A DNA stretch of 64,000 nt from Paracoccus saliphilus (GTDB lineage: Bacteria; Pseudomonadota; Alphaproteobacteria; Rhodobacterales; Rhodobacteraceae): assembly GCA_003255745.1 (NCBI GenBank), contig KZ836026.1:1-64000 (forward strand). Reading direction: 5' to 3'. The translations under genes and the position numbers were made by a program. The notes beneath the pieces are model-generated. The model had not been told where the DNA came from. It made no database searches and worked only from the letters and a program-made list of their open reading frames with translations. Positions 43,138 through 51,381 of this stretch are shown piece by piece (position 1 is the first letter of the stretch; every line of letters begins with the position of its first letter).

Positions 43138-43887
43138 TCAGCGCTGGTCGTCCTCGTCCTCGTCATCCTCGCCCGCATCGGGCAGGTTGAAGAAGCTGTC
43201 GGCATCGCGCGCGGGCTCCGGGCGCTTTTCTTCGCGGTTGAGGCTGAAGTTCTCCAGGCCCGCGATCGAACTGGGCAGCCGCGGCTCGTCCGACATCGAC
43301 AGCGAGGTCTCGGTGCTGACCAGCTTGCGACGCTCGTCGTCGGTCATGACCACGCCCTCGGCCGCGCGCTTCTTGGCGGCCTTTTGCACGGCCGCGTCCA
43401 GCTCGGTCTGGCGGCACAGGCCCAAGGCCACCGGGTCGATCGGCTGGATGTTCTGGATGTTCCAGTGCGTCCGCTCGCGGATCGAGGCGATGGTCGGCTT
43501 GGTCGTGCCGACCAGCTTGGCGATCTGCGCGTCCTGCAGCTCCGGGTGGAACTTGACCAGCCACAGGATGGCTGCCGGACGGTCCTGGCGCTTGGACAAG
43601 GGCGTATAGCGCGGGCCGCGACGCTTTTCCTCGCCATCGGCGGCGGGGTTGTGCTTCAGGCGCAGGCGATAGGCCGGGCTGCCCTCGGCGCGCTTGATCT
43701 CTTCGGCATCCAGCTGGTTCGAGGCGACGGGGTCGTACCCCTTGACGCCGGCGGCGACGTCGCCATCGGCGATCCCCTGGACCTCAAGCTCGTGCAGACC
43801 GCAGAAGTCGCCGATCTGCTTGAAGCTGAGCGTCGTGTTGTCGACCAGCCAGACGGCGGTGGCCTTGGCCATCAGCGGCTTGCTCAT
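43138..43887 (-). CDS. trcR: Cell-cycle transcriptional regulator TrcR (DUF1013)
   Basis: A 249-residue protein of the DUF1013 family, annotated in alphaproteobacteria as the transcriptional regulator TrcR. Blocks: MAKATAVWLVDNTTLSFKQI, EVQGIADGDVAAGVKGYDP, RPAAILWLVKFHPELQDAQI, and VGTTKPTIASIRERTHWN, the last with an HTH look (residues about 135-155). The C-terminus is acidic (DEDEDDQR). GGAGAC precedes the ATG. With ccrM at 52.8-53.9 kb this is the second cell-cycle regulator in the window. Direct DNA targets are not evident from sequence. Confidence 0.88.
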   Translation of the reverse strand: MSKPLMAKATAVWLVDNTTLSFKQIGDFCGLHELEVQGIADGDVAAGVKGYDPVASNQLDAEEIKRAEGSPAYRLRLKHNPAADGEEKRRGPRYTPLSKRQDRPAAILWLVKFHPELQDAQIAKLVGTTKPTIASIRERTHWNIQNIQPIDPVALGLCRQTELDAAVQKAAKKRAAEGVVMTDDERRKLVSTETSLSMSDEPRLPSSIAGLENFSLNREEKRPEPARDADSFFNLPDAGEDDEDEDDQR

Positions 43888-44076
43888 GTCAGTCTCCTTC
43901 GCTTGTCTCGTATGCCCCGAACATGGGCGGCTTGGCCGGAAAAACGGCTTCGGCTGACGCCATTCCTCGTTTTCGGGGGGAATTGCCGGGTCATATAGCG
44001 TTTTCGACACGCGGGGAAAAGAGGATTCGGCACTTTTGCGGATGCGGAACGGCTGCGACCTGCCTATCGTGGGCAC

Positions 44077-44712
44077 ATGCGCATCCTTGTCCTGATCCTT
44101 GCCGTCCTGCTTGGCCCCGGCCCGGCCCATGCCCGCGACATCGCCGGGCAGTTCGATTACTACATCCTGGCGCTCAGCTGGCAGCCCGGCTGGTGCAGCA
44201 GCACCGGCGACGACCGCGCGGCGCCCGAATGCCGCGACGGCACAGGGCGGGGCTTCACGGTTCACGGGCTTTGGCCCCAGAACGAACGCGGCTGGCCCCG
44301 CGATTGCGCCACGTCCGAACGCGATCCGTCGCGCCGCGAAAGCCAGGCGATGGAGGACGTCATGGGGTCCGGCGGGCTGGCCTGGCACCAGTGGAAGAAG
44401 CACGGCCGGTGCAGCGGGCTGTCGGCCGGCGCCTATTACGACGCGACCCGCGACGCCTTGGCCGGCATCACGATCCCGCAGGTCCTGGACCGGTTGGATC
44501 GCGACATCACGCTGGACCCCGCCCTAGTCGAAGAGGCGTTCATGGAGGCCAACCCCAACCTGACCGCAGACGGCGTCACCGTCACCTGCCGCGACCGATC
44601 CCTGGCCGAGGTGCGCATCTGTCTGACGCGCGATCTGGCGCCGCGCGACTGCGCCCCCGACGCGCGCCGCGACTGCGACCGCGCCCGGGTGCTGATGGAG
44701 GCCGTTCGCTAG
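44077..44712 (+). CDS. Secreted ribonuclease T2 family protein
   Basis: A 211-residue protein with signal peptide (ILVLILAVLLGPGPAHA) and RNase T2 fold. CAS-I is GFTVHGLWPQ (His63). CAS-II reads LAWHQWKKHGRCSG (His104, His109), where the usual catalytic Glu next to the first His is Gln (Gln105). Eight cysteines would form disulfides in the periplasm. It would cleave RNA to 3'-nucleotides for scavenging; activity may be reduced by the Glu-to-Gln change unless that is normal in this bacterial branch. Divergent from trcR across a 189-bp gap. Confidence 0.87.
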   Translation: MRILVLILAVLLGPGPAHARDIAGQFDYYILALSWQPGWCSSTGDDRAAPECRDGTGRGFTVHGLWPQNERGWPRDCATSERDPSRRESQAMEDVMGSGGLAWHQWKKHGRCSGLSAGAYYDATRDALAGITIPQVLDRLDRDITLDPALVEEAFMEANPNLTADGVTVTCRDRSLAEVRICLTRDLAPRDCAPDARRDCDRARVLMEAVR

Positions 44713-44714
44713 GC

Positions 44715-45710
44715 TCAGTCGTCACCGCCGGCCACCCGCAGCACGATCTTTCCGATATGATCGCTGCTTTCCATCCGCCGATGGGCGTCGGCGGCATCGG
44801 CCAGGGCGAACTCGCTGTCAATGGTGACCCCGACCGAGCCCGCCGCGATCATCGGCCACAGCTGCTTGCGCAGCGCATCGGCCAGTTCCGCCTTGGCGAC
44901 ATCCGATTGCGGGCGCAGGGTCGATCCGGTGACGGTCAGGCGGTTCACCATGATCTGGGCAAAGTTCAGCTCGACCTTGGGCCCCTCCAGAAAGGCGATC
45001 ATCACCAGCCGCCCGTCCAGTGCCAATGCCTTGATATTGCGGGGGATATAGCTGCCCCCGACCATGTCCAGGATCAGGTCGGCGCCCCCGGCCTCCTTCA
45101 GGACCTTGACGAAATCCTGCGTGCGGTAGTTGATCGGCACCGCCCCAAGGGCCTCGATCGCGGCGCATTTCGCCTCGCTGCCGGCGGTGGCAAAAACGCG
45201 TGCACCAAGCGCGCGGGCGATCTGGATCGCCATCATCCCGATGCCCGAGGTGCCGCCATGCACCAGGAACCGCTCGCCCCCGGTCAGGCCGCCGCGCTGC
45301 ACGACGTTGGACCAGACGGTAAAGGCGGTTTCGGGCAGGCAGGCGCCTTCGCGCGGGGTCAGGCCGCGCGGGATGCGCAGCGCGTGGTCGGCATGGCAGA
45401 CGACATATTCCGCGTAGCCGCCCCCTGGCACCAGGGCGCAGACCTGTTCGCCCTTCTTCCAACGGGTGACACCCGCGCCCATGCCGACGATCTCGCCCGA
45501 GGCCTCCAGCCCCGGCAGGTCCGAGGCACCGGGCGGGGGCGCATAGCTGCCGGCGCGCTGCAACACGTCGGGCCGGTTCACCCCGGCATAGGCGACCTTG
45601 ATCAGGATCTGGTCATGGCAGGGCACCGGCACGGGCCGCGTGGTCTGGCGCAGCTGGTCGGCGGCGCCGGGAGATGCGATCTCGATCGCGGTCATCTGGT
45701 CGGGGAACAT
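44715..45710 (-). CDS. NAD(P)H-quinone oxidoreductase, zinc-type (PIG3/QOR)
   Basis: A 331-residue medium-chain dehydrogenase/reductase of the quinone-oxidoreductase (PIG3) branch: VAYAGVNRPDVLQRAGSYAP, ASGEIVGMGAGV, VWSNVVQRGGLTGGERFLVH, Rossmann GGTSGIGMMAIQIARALGA, and DMVGGSYIPRNIKALALDGR. No structural-zinc cysteine cluster, as usual for QOR. Start 45710 with AAGGAAATCCC upstream. It lies 9 bp after the COQ9 gene on the same strand; a shared ubiquinone theme is plausible but inferred. Confidence 0.87.
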   Translation of the reverse strand: MFPDQMTAIEIASPGAADQLRQTTRPVPVPCHDQILIKVAYAGVNRPDVLQRAGSYAPPPGASDLPGLEASGEIVGMGAGVTRWKKGEQVCALVPGGGYAEYVVCHADHALRIPRGLTPREGACLPETAFTVWSNVVQRGGLTGGERFLVHGGTSGIGMMAIQIARALGARVFATAGSEAKCAAIEALGAVPINYRTQDFVKVLKEAGGADLILDMVGGSYIPRNIKALALDGRLVMIAFLEGPKVELNFAQIMVNRLTVTGSTLRPQSDVAKAELADALRKQLWPMIAAGSVGVTIDSEFALADAADAHRRMESSDHIGKIVLRVAGGDD

Positions 45711-45719
45711 GGGATTTCC

Positions 45720-46373
45720 TTATCGCGTCTTTCCGGGAAGGGCACGGGTGCGCGGCGCCTTGATCCAGCCAAAGGCGGCGCGGCCCAGGCTTTCGGCACC
45801 AGGCAGCTTGCGCAGCCGGGACTTGACCGTTTCAATACTCATCACGCCATCAATGCGGCGGTCGATGAAGGCGCGGGTGTCCTGGTGCCCCTCGGAATCG
45901 TCGCCCAGCCAGAAGAGGACCGAGGCTGAGATCACCGCCGTCAGGGTGGCGCGCTTGGAATACCAGTTCACGTCCTGCGACCGGTCGCCCAGCCCCGTCC
46001 AGATCACGTCGGCCGTTTCCCAGACCAGCTGCGCCGCCAGCGCCGCGTTCTGGGGCAGCGCCAGCGTCGCGGCGCCCGCCCGCACCAGTTCCGGGTCCAC
46101 CAGTTCCAGCCGGCGCCAGACCGCCTGAGAGATGCGGTCGCGGAACCGGCCCTGCGGCGGGGTCTCCGCCAGCGACCGGCGCAGCGCTTCGTCCGCGCGG
46201 CGATGATAGGCGGCGGCCAGACCGGCGCCGCCCTGGGGGAAATGCACCCGGATCAGCGAGGGCGACATTCCGATGTCGCGGGCCCCGGCGGCCAGGGCAC
46301 GGTCGTTCATCCCCTCGAAGGGCACATGGGTCAGCGCGGCATCCAGCAGCGCGTCGCGGTTGGTCTGGGTCAT
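45720..46373 (-). CDS. COQ9 family protein
   Basis: A 217-residue protein of the COQ9 family, which binds lipid and assists the ubiquinone-ring hydroxylase (COQ7/UbiF) step. The N-terminal TetR-like HTH fold lacks normal DNA-binding residues (LLDAALTHVPFEGMNDRALA, MSPSLIRVHFPQGG); the COQ9 domain follows with VWETADVIWTGLGDRSQDVN and WYSKRATLTAVISASVLFWL near 140-170, then the family-typical TRAFIDRRIDGVM. GAGG precedes the ATG at 46373. It is the first gene ahead of the quinone oxidoreductase. Confidence 0.88.
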   Translation of the reverse strand: MTQTNRDALLDAALTHVPFEGMNDRALAAGARDIGMSPSLIRVHFPQGGAGLAAAYHRRADEALRRSLAETPPQGRFRDRISQAVWRRLELVDPELVRAGAATLALPQNAALAAQLVWETADVIWTGLGDRSQDVNWYSKRATLTAVISASVLFWLGDDSEGHQDTRAFIDRRIDGVMSIETVKSRLRKLPGAESLGRAAFGWIKAPRTRALPGKTR

Positions 46374-46452
46374 GGCTTACCTCTTCTGGACAGGGTCGCC
46401 CGCTTCTGTTAGGGGGACGCTTCCTGCAATCTATCAACTCTAACCTAGGAAG

Positions 46453-46466
46453 GTGGTGACAACCAC
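46453..46466 (+). promoter_or_regulatory. Hairpin abutting the rpsU start codon
   Basis: GTGGT (46453-46457) and ACCAC (46462-46466) pair around GACA immediately 5' of the ATG, engaging part of the Shine-Dalgarno stretch AGGAAGGTGG. Such a stem could regulate S21 translation, for example by feedback, but this is inferred from pairing alone. Confidence 0.45.
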
Positions 46467-46673
46467 ATGCAGGTCAATGTTCGCGACAACAACGTCGAAC
46501 AGGCGCTTCGTGCCCTGAAGAAAAAACTTCAGCGCGAAGGTGTCTTCCGCGAAATGAAGCTCAAGCAGCATTTCGAGAAGCCGTCGGTCAAGAAAGCCCG
46601 TGAAAAGGCCGAGGCCGTTCGCCGCGCCCGCAAGCTGGCCCGTAAAAAGGCACAGCGCGAAGGCGCGCTGTAA
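46467..46673 (+). CDS. rpsU: 30S ribosomal protein S21
   Basis: A 68-residue ribosomal protein: [40 protein letters not shown], then the basic C-terminus [17 protein letters not shown]. It binds the 30S platform near the anti-Shine-Dalgarno. The sequence is complete and typical for alphaproteobacteria. A strong ribosome site precedes it and a terminator follows at 46697-46730, so it is monocistronic. Confidence 0.96.
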   Translation: MQVNVRDNNVEQALRALKKKLQREGVFREMKLKQHFEKPSVKKAREKAEAVRRARKLARKKAQREGAL

Positions 46674-46696
46674 GGCGACGCGATCAGCGTAATCCG

Positions 46697-46730
46697 AAAA
46701 CCCCCGTGACTCCGTGTCGCGGGGGTTTTC
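46697..46730. terminator. Terminator after rpsU
   Basis: AAAACCCCCG (46697-46706) pairs with CGGGGGTTTT (46719-46728 region) around an 11-13-nt loop, with T's on the right and A's on the left; it serves rpsU and the convergent Lrp-type gene. Confidence 0.75.
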
Positions 46731-46736
46731 TTATGG

Positions 46737-47198
46737 TCAGACGGGAATCGCCGTGGTGCGGAACACCGTCCGTAGGGCAAAGCTGGAATGCATCTGCGCA
46801 ACCCCCGGAAGGCGCGCCAGATGCTGGCGGTGGATGCGGGCAAAGTCGTCGGTATCCTCAACCACGATCTTGAGAAGGTAATCGGCGGTGCCGGCCATCA
46901 GGTGGCATTCCAGCACGTCGGGAATGGTCCGAACGCCGCGTTCAAAAGCCTCCAGCACCTCGTCAGCCTGGCCCGACAGCGTGATCTCAACAAACACGGT
47001 TGTCTGCCGCCGCAGCGCGCGCGCATCCAGCAGGGCGACATAACCCGAAATGACGCCCGCCTCCTCCAGCCGTTGCACACGGCGGTGACAGGCCGATGGC
47101 GACAGATGCACCCGCACCGCCAGTTCGGCGTTACTGATTCGCCCTTCTTTCTGAAGAAGCGCCAGGATCCGGCGGTCTATTGCGTCAAGGTCGGCCAT
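46737..47198 (-). CDS. Lrp/AsnC family transcriptional regulator (likely AldR-like)
   Basis: A 153-residue regulator. The N-terminal winged HTH (LDAIDRRILALLQKEGRISN, LAVRVHLSPSACHRRVQRLE) is followed by the RAM ligand domain (TVFVEITLSGQADEVLEAFE; MAGTADYLLKIVVEDTDDFA). It is divergent from alanine dehydrogenase (136 bp apart), the classic arrangement for an AldR-type activator that senses alanine. Autoregulation and control of ald through the shared intergenic region are likely but inferred. Confidence 0.9.
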   Translation of the reverse strand: MADLDAIDRRILALLQKEGRISNAELAVRVHLSPSACHRRVQRLEEAGVISGYVALLDARALRRQTTVFVEITLSGQADEVLEAFERGVRTIPDVLECHLMAGTADYLLKIVVEDTDDFARIHRQHLARLPGVAQMHSSFALRTVFRTTAIPV

Positions 47199-47334
47199 TG
47201 CGACAGGTTCTTCGATTTCAGGCGCTTATTCCAGCTGCTTCTTCGATGACGCACTCTGCGCAAGTGCCATCTTCGCAGCACCTTCCAGCGCCGCCCTGCC
47301 AAGATGGAGGAAACATGGAAAAAGGGAGAGAGCC

Positions 47335-48453
47335 ATGCAGATCGGATGTCCGAAAGAGATCAAGCCGCAGGAATTCCGCGTGGGACTGACCCCGGCCGCC
47401 GCGGCCGAGGCGGTGGGGCGCGGCCACAGCGTCGTCGTGCAGACCGGCGCTGGTCTGGGCGCGGGCTTCACCGACGAGGATTACCAGGTGGCCGGGGCGA
47501 CCATCGCCCCCGATGCCGCTGCGGTCTTCGACCAGGCCGAGCTGATCATCAAGGTCAAGGAGCCCCAGGCCGCCGAACGCAAGATGCTGCGCAAGGGCCA
47601 AATCCTGTTCACTTATCTGCACCTGGCCCCAGACCCGGACCAGACCCGCGATCTGCTGAACAGCGGCGTGACCGCCATCGCGTATGAAACCGTGACGGAT
47701 GCCAAGGGCGGCCTGCCGCTGCTGGCGCCGATGTCCGAAGTGGCCGGCCGCTTGGCACCGCAGGTAGGCTCCTGGGCGCTGCAGAAGGCCAATGGCGGTC
47801 GCGGCGTGCTGATGGGCGGCGTGCCGGGCGTCAGGCCCGCCAACGTCGTCATCATCGGCGGCGGCGTGGTGGGCGCGGCGGCGGCGCGTGTCGCAGTCGG
47901 AATGGGCGCGAACGTCACGGTGATGGACCGGTCGGTGTTGCGGCTGTCCTATCTGGACGACATCTTCATGGGCAAGCTGACCACCCAGTTCGCCAGCGCC
48001 GCCGCCACGGCCGAGCTGATCCAGACGGCTGACATGGTGATCGGCGCGGTGCTGATCCCGGGGGCCGCTGCACCCAAGCTGGTGACGCGCGACCAGCTGT
48101 CCACCATGCCTGCGGGTGCTGTTCTGGTGGACGTGGCGATTGACCAAGGCGGCTGTTTCGAAACCTCGCGGGCCACCACCCACCAAGACCCGATCTACGA
48201 GATCGACGGCGTGATCCATTACTGCGTGGCCAACATGCCGGGCGCGGTGGCGCGCACCTCGACGCAGGCGCTTGGCAACGTGACGATGCCGCATCTGCTG
48301 GCCTTGGCCGACAAGGGCTGGCGGCAGGCGGTGACGGAGGACCCGCATCTGCGGGCGGGACTGTCGACGCATGAGGGGCAGCTGACCTCACCGCCCGTGG
48401 GCGAGGCCCTGGGTCTGGACGCGGTGACGCCGGACCAGGTGCTGACCAACTGA
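47335..48453 (+). CDS. ald: Alanine dehydrogenase
   Basis: A 372-residue enzyme catalysing reversible NAD-dependent deamination of L-alanine to pyruvate. The N-terminal domain starts MQIGCPKEIKPQEFRVGLTP with substrate-binding LIIKVKEPQ; the Rossmann segment is VVIIGGGVVGAAAARVAVGM, and late blocks are DVAIDQGGCFETSRATTHQD and CVANMPGAVARTST. A GGGAGA ribosome site precedes the ATG. Placed head-to-head with an Lrp-type regulator, so expression is probably alanine-responsive. Confidence 0.94.
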   Translation: MQIGCPKEIKPQEFRVGLTPAAAAEAVGRGHSVVVQTGAGLGAGFTDEDYQVAGATIAPDAAAVFDQAELIIKVKEPQAAERKMLRKGQILFTYLHLAPDPDQTRDLLNSGVTAIAYETVTDAKGGLPLLAPMSEVAGRLAPQVGSWALQKANGGRGVLMGGVPGVRPANVVIIGGGVVGAAAARVAVGMGANVTVMDRSVLRLSYLDDIFMGKLTTQFASAAATAELIQTADMVIGAVLIPGAAAPKLVTRDQLSTMPAGAVLVDVAIDQGGCFETSRATTHQDPIYEIDGVIHYCVANMPGAVARTSTQALGNVTMPHLLALADKGWRQAVTEDPHLRAGLSTHEGQLTSPPVGEALGLDAVTPDQVLTN

Positions 48454-48493
48454 CATGGTTTCCAGCGCGATGGCGCCGGCACCGATCGGGCCC

Positions 48494-48934
48494 TCAGATC
48501 CGGGCGGCGCGGTCGGCCAGCAGGTCGCGGATCTGGGCCAGCAGTTCTTCCTGACTGGGGCCGGCGGCGGGCTCTTCCGCCTCCTGCTTGTGGAAGGCGG
48601 CCGATTGCACCCGGTTGATGACCTTGACCAGCAGGAACACCGCCCAGGCTATGATCAGAAAGTTCAGCATCGCCATCAGGAAGGAGCCATAGGCAAAGAT
48701 TGCCGCCCCCGACTGCCGCGCCACGGCCAGGCTGGAACCGTCGGGTACAGTGCCCGACAGGACCAGGTAGCGGTCGGTAAAGTCGATGCCGCCCGTCAGC
48801 AGGCCCAAGACCGGGTTGATCAGGTCCGCGACCAGTGAGTTGACGATGCCGGTGAAGGCCGCGCCGATGATGATGCCCACGGCAAGGTCGATGACATTGC
48901 CGCGGGCGATGAAAGTCTTGAATTCCCTGAACAT
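48494..48934 (-). CDS. mscL: Large-conductance mechanosensitive channel MscL
   Basis: A 146-residue membrane channel that opens under membrane tension to release solutes on osmotic downshock. The N-terminal amphipathic [20 protein letters not shown] leads into TM1 ([19 protein letters not shown]); TM2 is [17 protein letters not shown], and the C-terminal helix bundle follows ([15 protein letters not shown]). The ATG at 48934 has AAGGGACG upstream; a longer GTG start seven codons earlier lacks one. Confidence 0.92.
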   Translation of the reverse strand: MFREFKTFIARGNVIDLAVGIIIGAAFTGIVNSLVADLINPVLGLLTGGIDFTDRYLVLSGTVPDGSSLAVARQSGAAIFAYGSFLMAMLNFLIIAWAVFLLVKVINRVQSAAFHKQEAEEPAAGPSQEELLAQIRDLLADRAARI

Positions 48935-49044
48935 GACGAACCGTCCCTTTGCCACGCCTGCTGCCGCAGACTAGCGGCGCGCCTTGGCAGAAGGCAACGG
49001 TTCAGGCGGTCCGGCTGACTTGGGGCCTGCCGGACCGCCGGGCC

Positions 49045-49677
49045 TTATTCGGCCGGCGCGGGGGCCTCGGCCAGTTTGGCGTCGATGATGCCCTTCATGC
49101 TGTCCCAGGGCTGGTTCGAAACCTTTTCTCCGCCGATGATGAAGGTCGGGGTCGCCTCGACCTCGTCCGCGGTGGCGTTCTGCTGGAAGGTGGCGATCAG
49201 CTGTTCGACCTTGGCGGTGTCGTCCCAGCAGGCAGTCATCTGCTCCTCGGTCATGCCCGCCTTCAGGCCGATGCGGCGCAGGTTGGCCGCGATCTCGTCG
49301 CCCGAACCGCCAGACAGCCATTCCTCCTGTTCGTCGAACAGCATGTCGGACACGGCATAGTACTTGTCGTCCCCGCCGCAGCGGGCCAGGATCCCGGCCC
49401 ACAGGCCCACCTGGTCAAAATAGACGTCCCGCTGCACAAAGCGGACCTGGCCGCTGTCGATATATTCGGCCTTCAGCTGCGGAAAGACGTCGCTGTGGAA
49501 GTTGGCGCAATGCCCGCAGGTGAAGCTGGCATATTCGATGATCGTCAGCGGCGCGTCCTCGGCGCCAAGCGCGATATCGGGCAGGGTTTCGACCTGGGCT
49601 TCGGGGGCGGCATCCTGCGCCACGGCGGGCAGGGCCAAGCTCAGGGCAAGCGCGGTCGCGGCAAAACGGAGAAACAT
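49045..49677 (-). CDS. DsbA family periplasmic thiol-disulfide protein
   Basis: A 210-residue exported thioredoxin-fold protein: signal peptide FAATALALSLALPAVAQ, redox motif CGHC at Cys54-Cys57 in IIEYASFTCGHCANFHSDVF, and cis-proline loop in VEATPTFIIGG. The order of thioredoxin fold and helical insert (AVSDMLFDEQEEWLSGGSGD) matches the DsbA/BdbD branch. It oxidises or isomerises disulfides in the periplasm. It lies 34 bp downstream of a DUF721 gene on the same strand, a conserved pairing next to mutY in this family of bacteria. Confidence 0.88.
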   Translation of the reverse strand: MFLRFAATALALSLALPAVAQDAAPEAQVETLPDIALGAEDAPLTIIEYASFTCGHCANFHSDVFPQLKAEYIDSGQVRFVQRDVYFDQVGLWAGILARCGGDDKYYAVSDMLFDEQEEWLSGGSGDEIAANLRRIGLKAGMTEEQMTACWDDTAKVEQLIATFQQNATADEVEATPTFIIGGEKVSNQPWDSMKGIIDAKLAEAPAPAE

Positions 49678-49711
49678 GGGAAGTCCTTTCAAGGGTCTTG
49701 CGATTCGGGTC

Positions 49712-50260
49712 TCAGGTGCTGCGGGACTGGCGGCTGGCCACATTCAGGGCCAGCCGGGCCATGGCCTCGGCCAAGGTCGGGTCGTCGAATTGCCGCGCGA
49801 CGCGGTCAGCCTGCTGGACGCAGGCCGGATCGGGGACCTTGGGCGCATGCAGGGGACTGGAGAACCGCGCCTGGCCTTCGGCAAAGCCCGTGGCGGCGGT
49901 CTGGGTCAGGGTGATCCGCTGAACAGCGTTATAGCCGTAACAGGCGTTCACCCGTTCGCGCAGTCGGGGCAGCTGCATCTCGACCATGGGGGCCATCGGG
50001 CCGGTTGTCAGCAATGTCAGCGTGGCGCCAAAGCCGCCGCGGCTGTGGCTGATGCGGACCGGGCGGGTTACGGCAGCCAGCTGGGGGCCGGCAATTTCGG
50101 ACCAGTGGGTCAGCAGGCGCGCAACGGCAAAGCCGCGCCCCTCGGCCGCCTTCTGCACCCGGTCGGCCAGCAACGAGGCTGCCGCCTGGAAACCGCGGCT
50201 GCGCCTGCGGGCGGAACCCGAGGTGCCGTAGGATGACGAACTGCGGGGTGTCTGGGCCAT
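49712..50260 (-). CDS. DUF721 (DciA-like) domain-containing protein
   Basis: A 182-residue protein. The DUF721 (DciA) region spans about 20-110 (AASLLADRVQKAAEGRGFAV; RLLTHWSEIAGPQLAAVTRP; TTGPMAPMVEMQLPRLRERV). DciA is the ancestral DnaB-helicase operator in bacteria lacking DnaC/DnaI, so this protein may load replicative helicase; in this group the C-terminus is extended by about 60 residues of unknown function. Divergent from mutY across an 85-bp gap. Confidence 0.83.
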   Translation of the reverse strand: MAQTPRSSSSYGTSGSARRRSRGFQAAASLLADRVQKAAEGRGFAVARLLTHWSEIAGPQLAAVTRPVRISHSRGGFGATLTLLTTGPMAPMVEMQLPRLRERVNACYGYNAVQRITLTQTAATGFAEGQARFSSPLHAPKVPDPACVQQADRVARQFDDPTLAEAMARLALNVASRQSRST

Positions 50261-50345
50261 CTTTGCCTGATCTGCTATCACCCCCATATCCTTAGCCAGC
50301 CATCCGCCCGGATGAAAGCGCGCCGAACCCGATGAGGCCACATAA

Positions 50346-51371
50346 TTGCGTGACAGCAAGGTGATCGCCCCCGACCTTCTGGCCTGGTATGACCGCCATG
50401 CCCGCGTCCTGCCCTGGCGCGTGCCGCCCGGCGGGTCGCCGGCCGATCCGTATCGCGTCTGGCTGTCCGAGGTGATGCTGCAGCAGACGACCGTGGCGGC
50501 GGTCAAGGCGTATTTCCTGCGGTTCACCGCGCTTTGGCCAACGGTTCACGACCTGGCGGCTGCCGAGGATGCGCGCGTGATGGCGGAATGGGCTGGGCTT
50601 GGCTATTACGCCCGCGCCCGCAACCTGCTGGCCTGCGCGCGCGCCGTGGCCGCGCAGGGCGGCTTTCCCGACACGCGCGAAGGGCTGGCCGCCTTGCCGG
50701 GGATCGGCCCCTACACCTCGGCCGCGATTGCCGCGATCGCATTCGAGCGCCCGGAAACCGTTGTGGACGGCAATGTTGAACGCGTAGTTGCACGGCTGTT
50801 CGCGGTTGAGACGCCCCTGCCCCGTGCCAAGCCGCAGCTGACGGCGCTGGCGGCCCAACTGACACCGACCAAACGTTCGGGCGATTATGCGCAGGCGATG
50901 ATGGACCTGGGCGCCACGATCTGCACGCCGCGCAGCCCCGCCTGCGTCATCTGCCCTTTGCAGGCGCAGTGCGACGCGCGCCGGCAGGGGATCGCGGCCG
51001 AACTGCCCCGCAAGCTGGCCAAGGCACCCAAGCCCGAGCGCGAGGGGGTGGCCTGGGTCGCCCGCCAGGGCCAGGCGCTGCTGCTGGAACATCGCCCCGC
51101 CAAGGGGCTGTTGGGGGGGACGCTGGCCTTTCCGTCGGCCCAGTGGGACGGGCGCGACCTGCCCCCGCCGGGTCCCGCCCAATGGCGGGAGATCGGGCAG
51201 GTGCGCCATGTCTTTACCCATTTCAGCCTGACGCTGCGGGTAATGACCGGCCACCTGACCGGCAATCCCGAACGCGGAGAGTTGGTGCCCCTGCGGCAGA
51301 TCGACCGCGAGGCGCTGCCCGGCCTGATGCGCAAGGTCTGGGATATGGCGCAGGGCGAGATCGCGGCGTAG
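50346..51371 (+). CDS. mutY: A/G-specific adenine glycosylase MutY
   Basis: A 341-residue base-excision repair enzyme removing A mispaired with 8-oxoG. HhH-GPD domain: catalytic Glu42 in WLSEVMLQQTTV, the HhH segment LPGIGPYTSAAIAAIAFE, and Asp141 in VVDGNVERV. The 4Fe-4S loop is complete (Cys193, Cys200, Cys203, Cys209 in ICTPRSPACVICPLQAQC). The C-terminal NUDIX-like 8-oxoG domain begins near 235 (AWVARQGQALLLEHRPAKG). TTG at 50346 with upstream GAGG is the family-length start; GTG 50361 is an alternative. Confidence 0.9.
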   Translation: MRDSKVIAPDLLAWYDRHARVLPWRVPPGGSPADPYRVWLSEVMLQQTTVAAVKAYFLRFTALWPTVHDLAAAEDARVMAEWAGLGYYARARNLLACARAVAAQGGFPDTREGLAALPGIGPYTSAAIAAIAFERPETVVDGNVERVVARLFAVETPLPRAKPQLTALAAQLTPTKRSGDYAQAMMDLGATICTPRSPACVICPLQAQCDARRQGIAAELPRKLAKAPKPEREGVAWVARQGQALLLEHRPAKGLLGGTLAFPSAQWDGRDLPPPGPAQWREIGQVRHVFTHFSLTLRVMTGHLTGNPERGELVPLRQIDREALPGLMRKVWDMAQGEIAA

Positions 51372-51381
51372 CATTCGCGCC

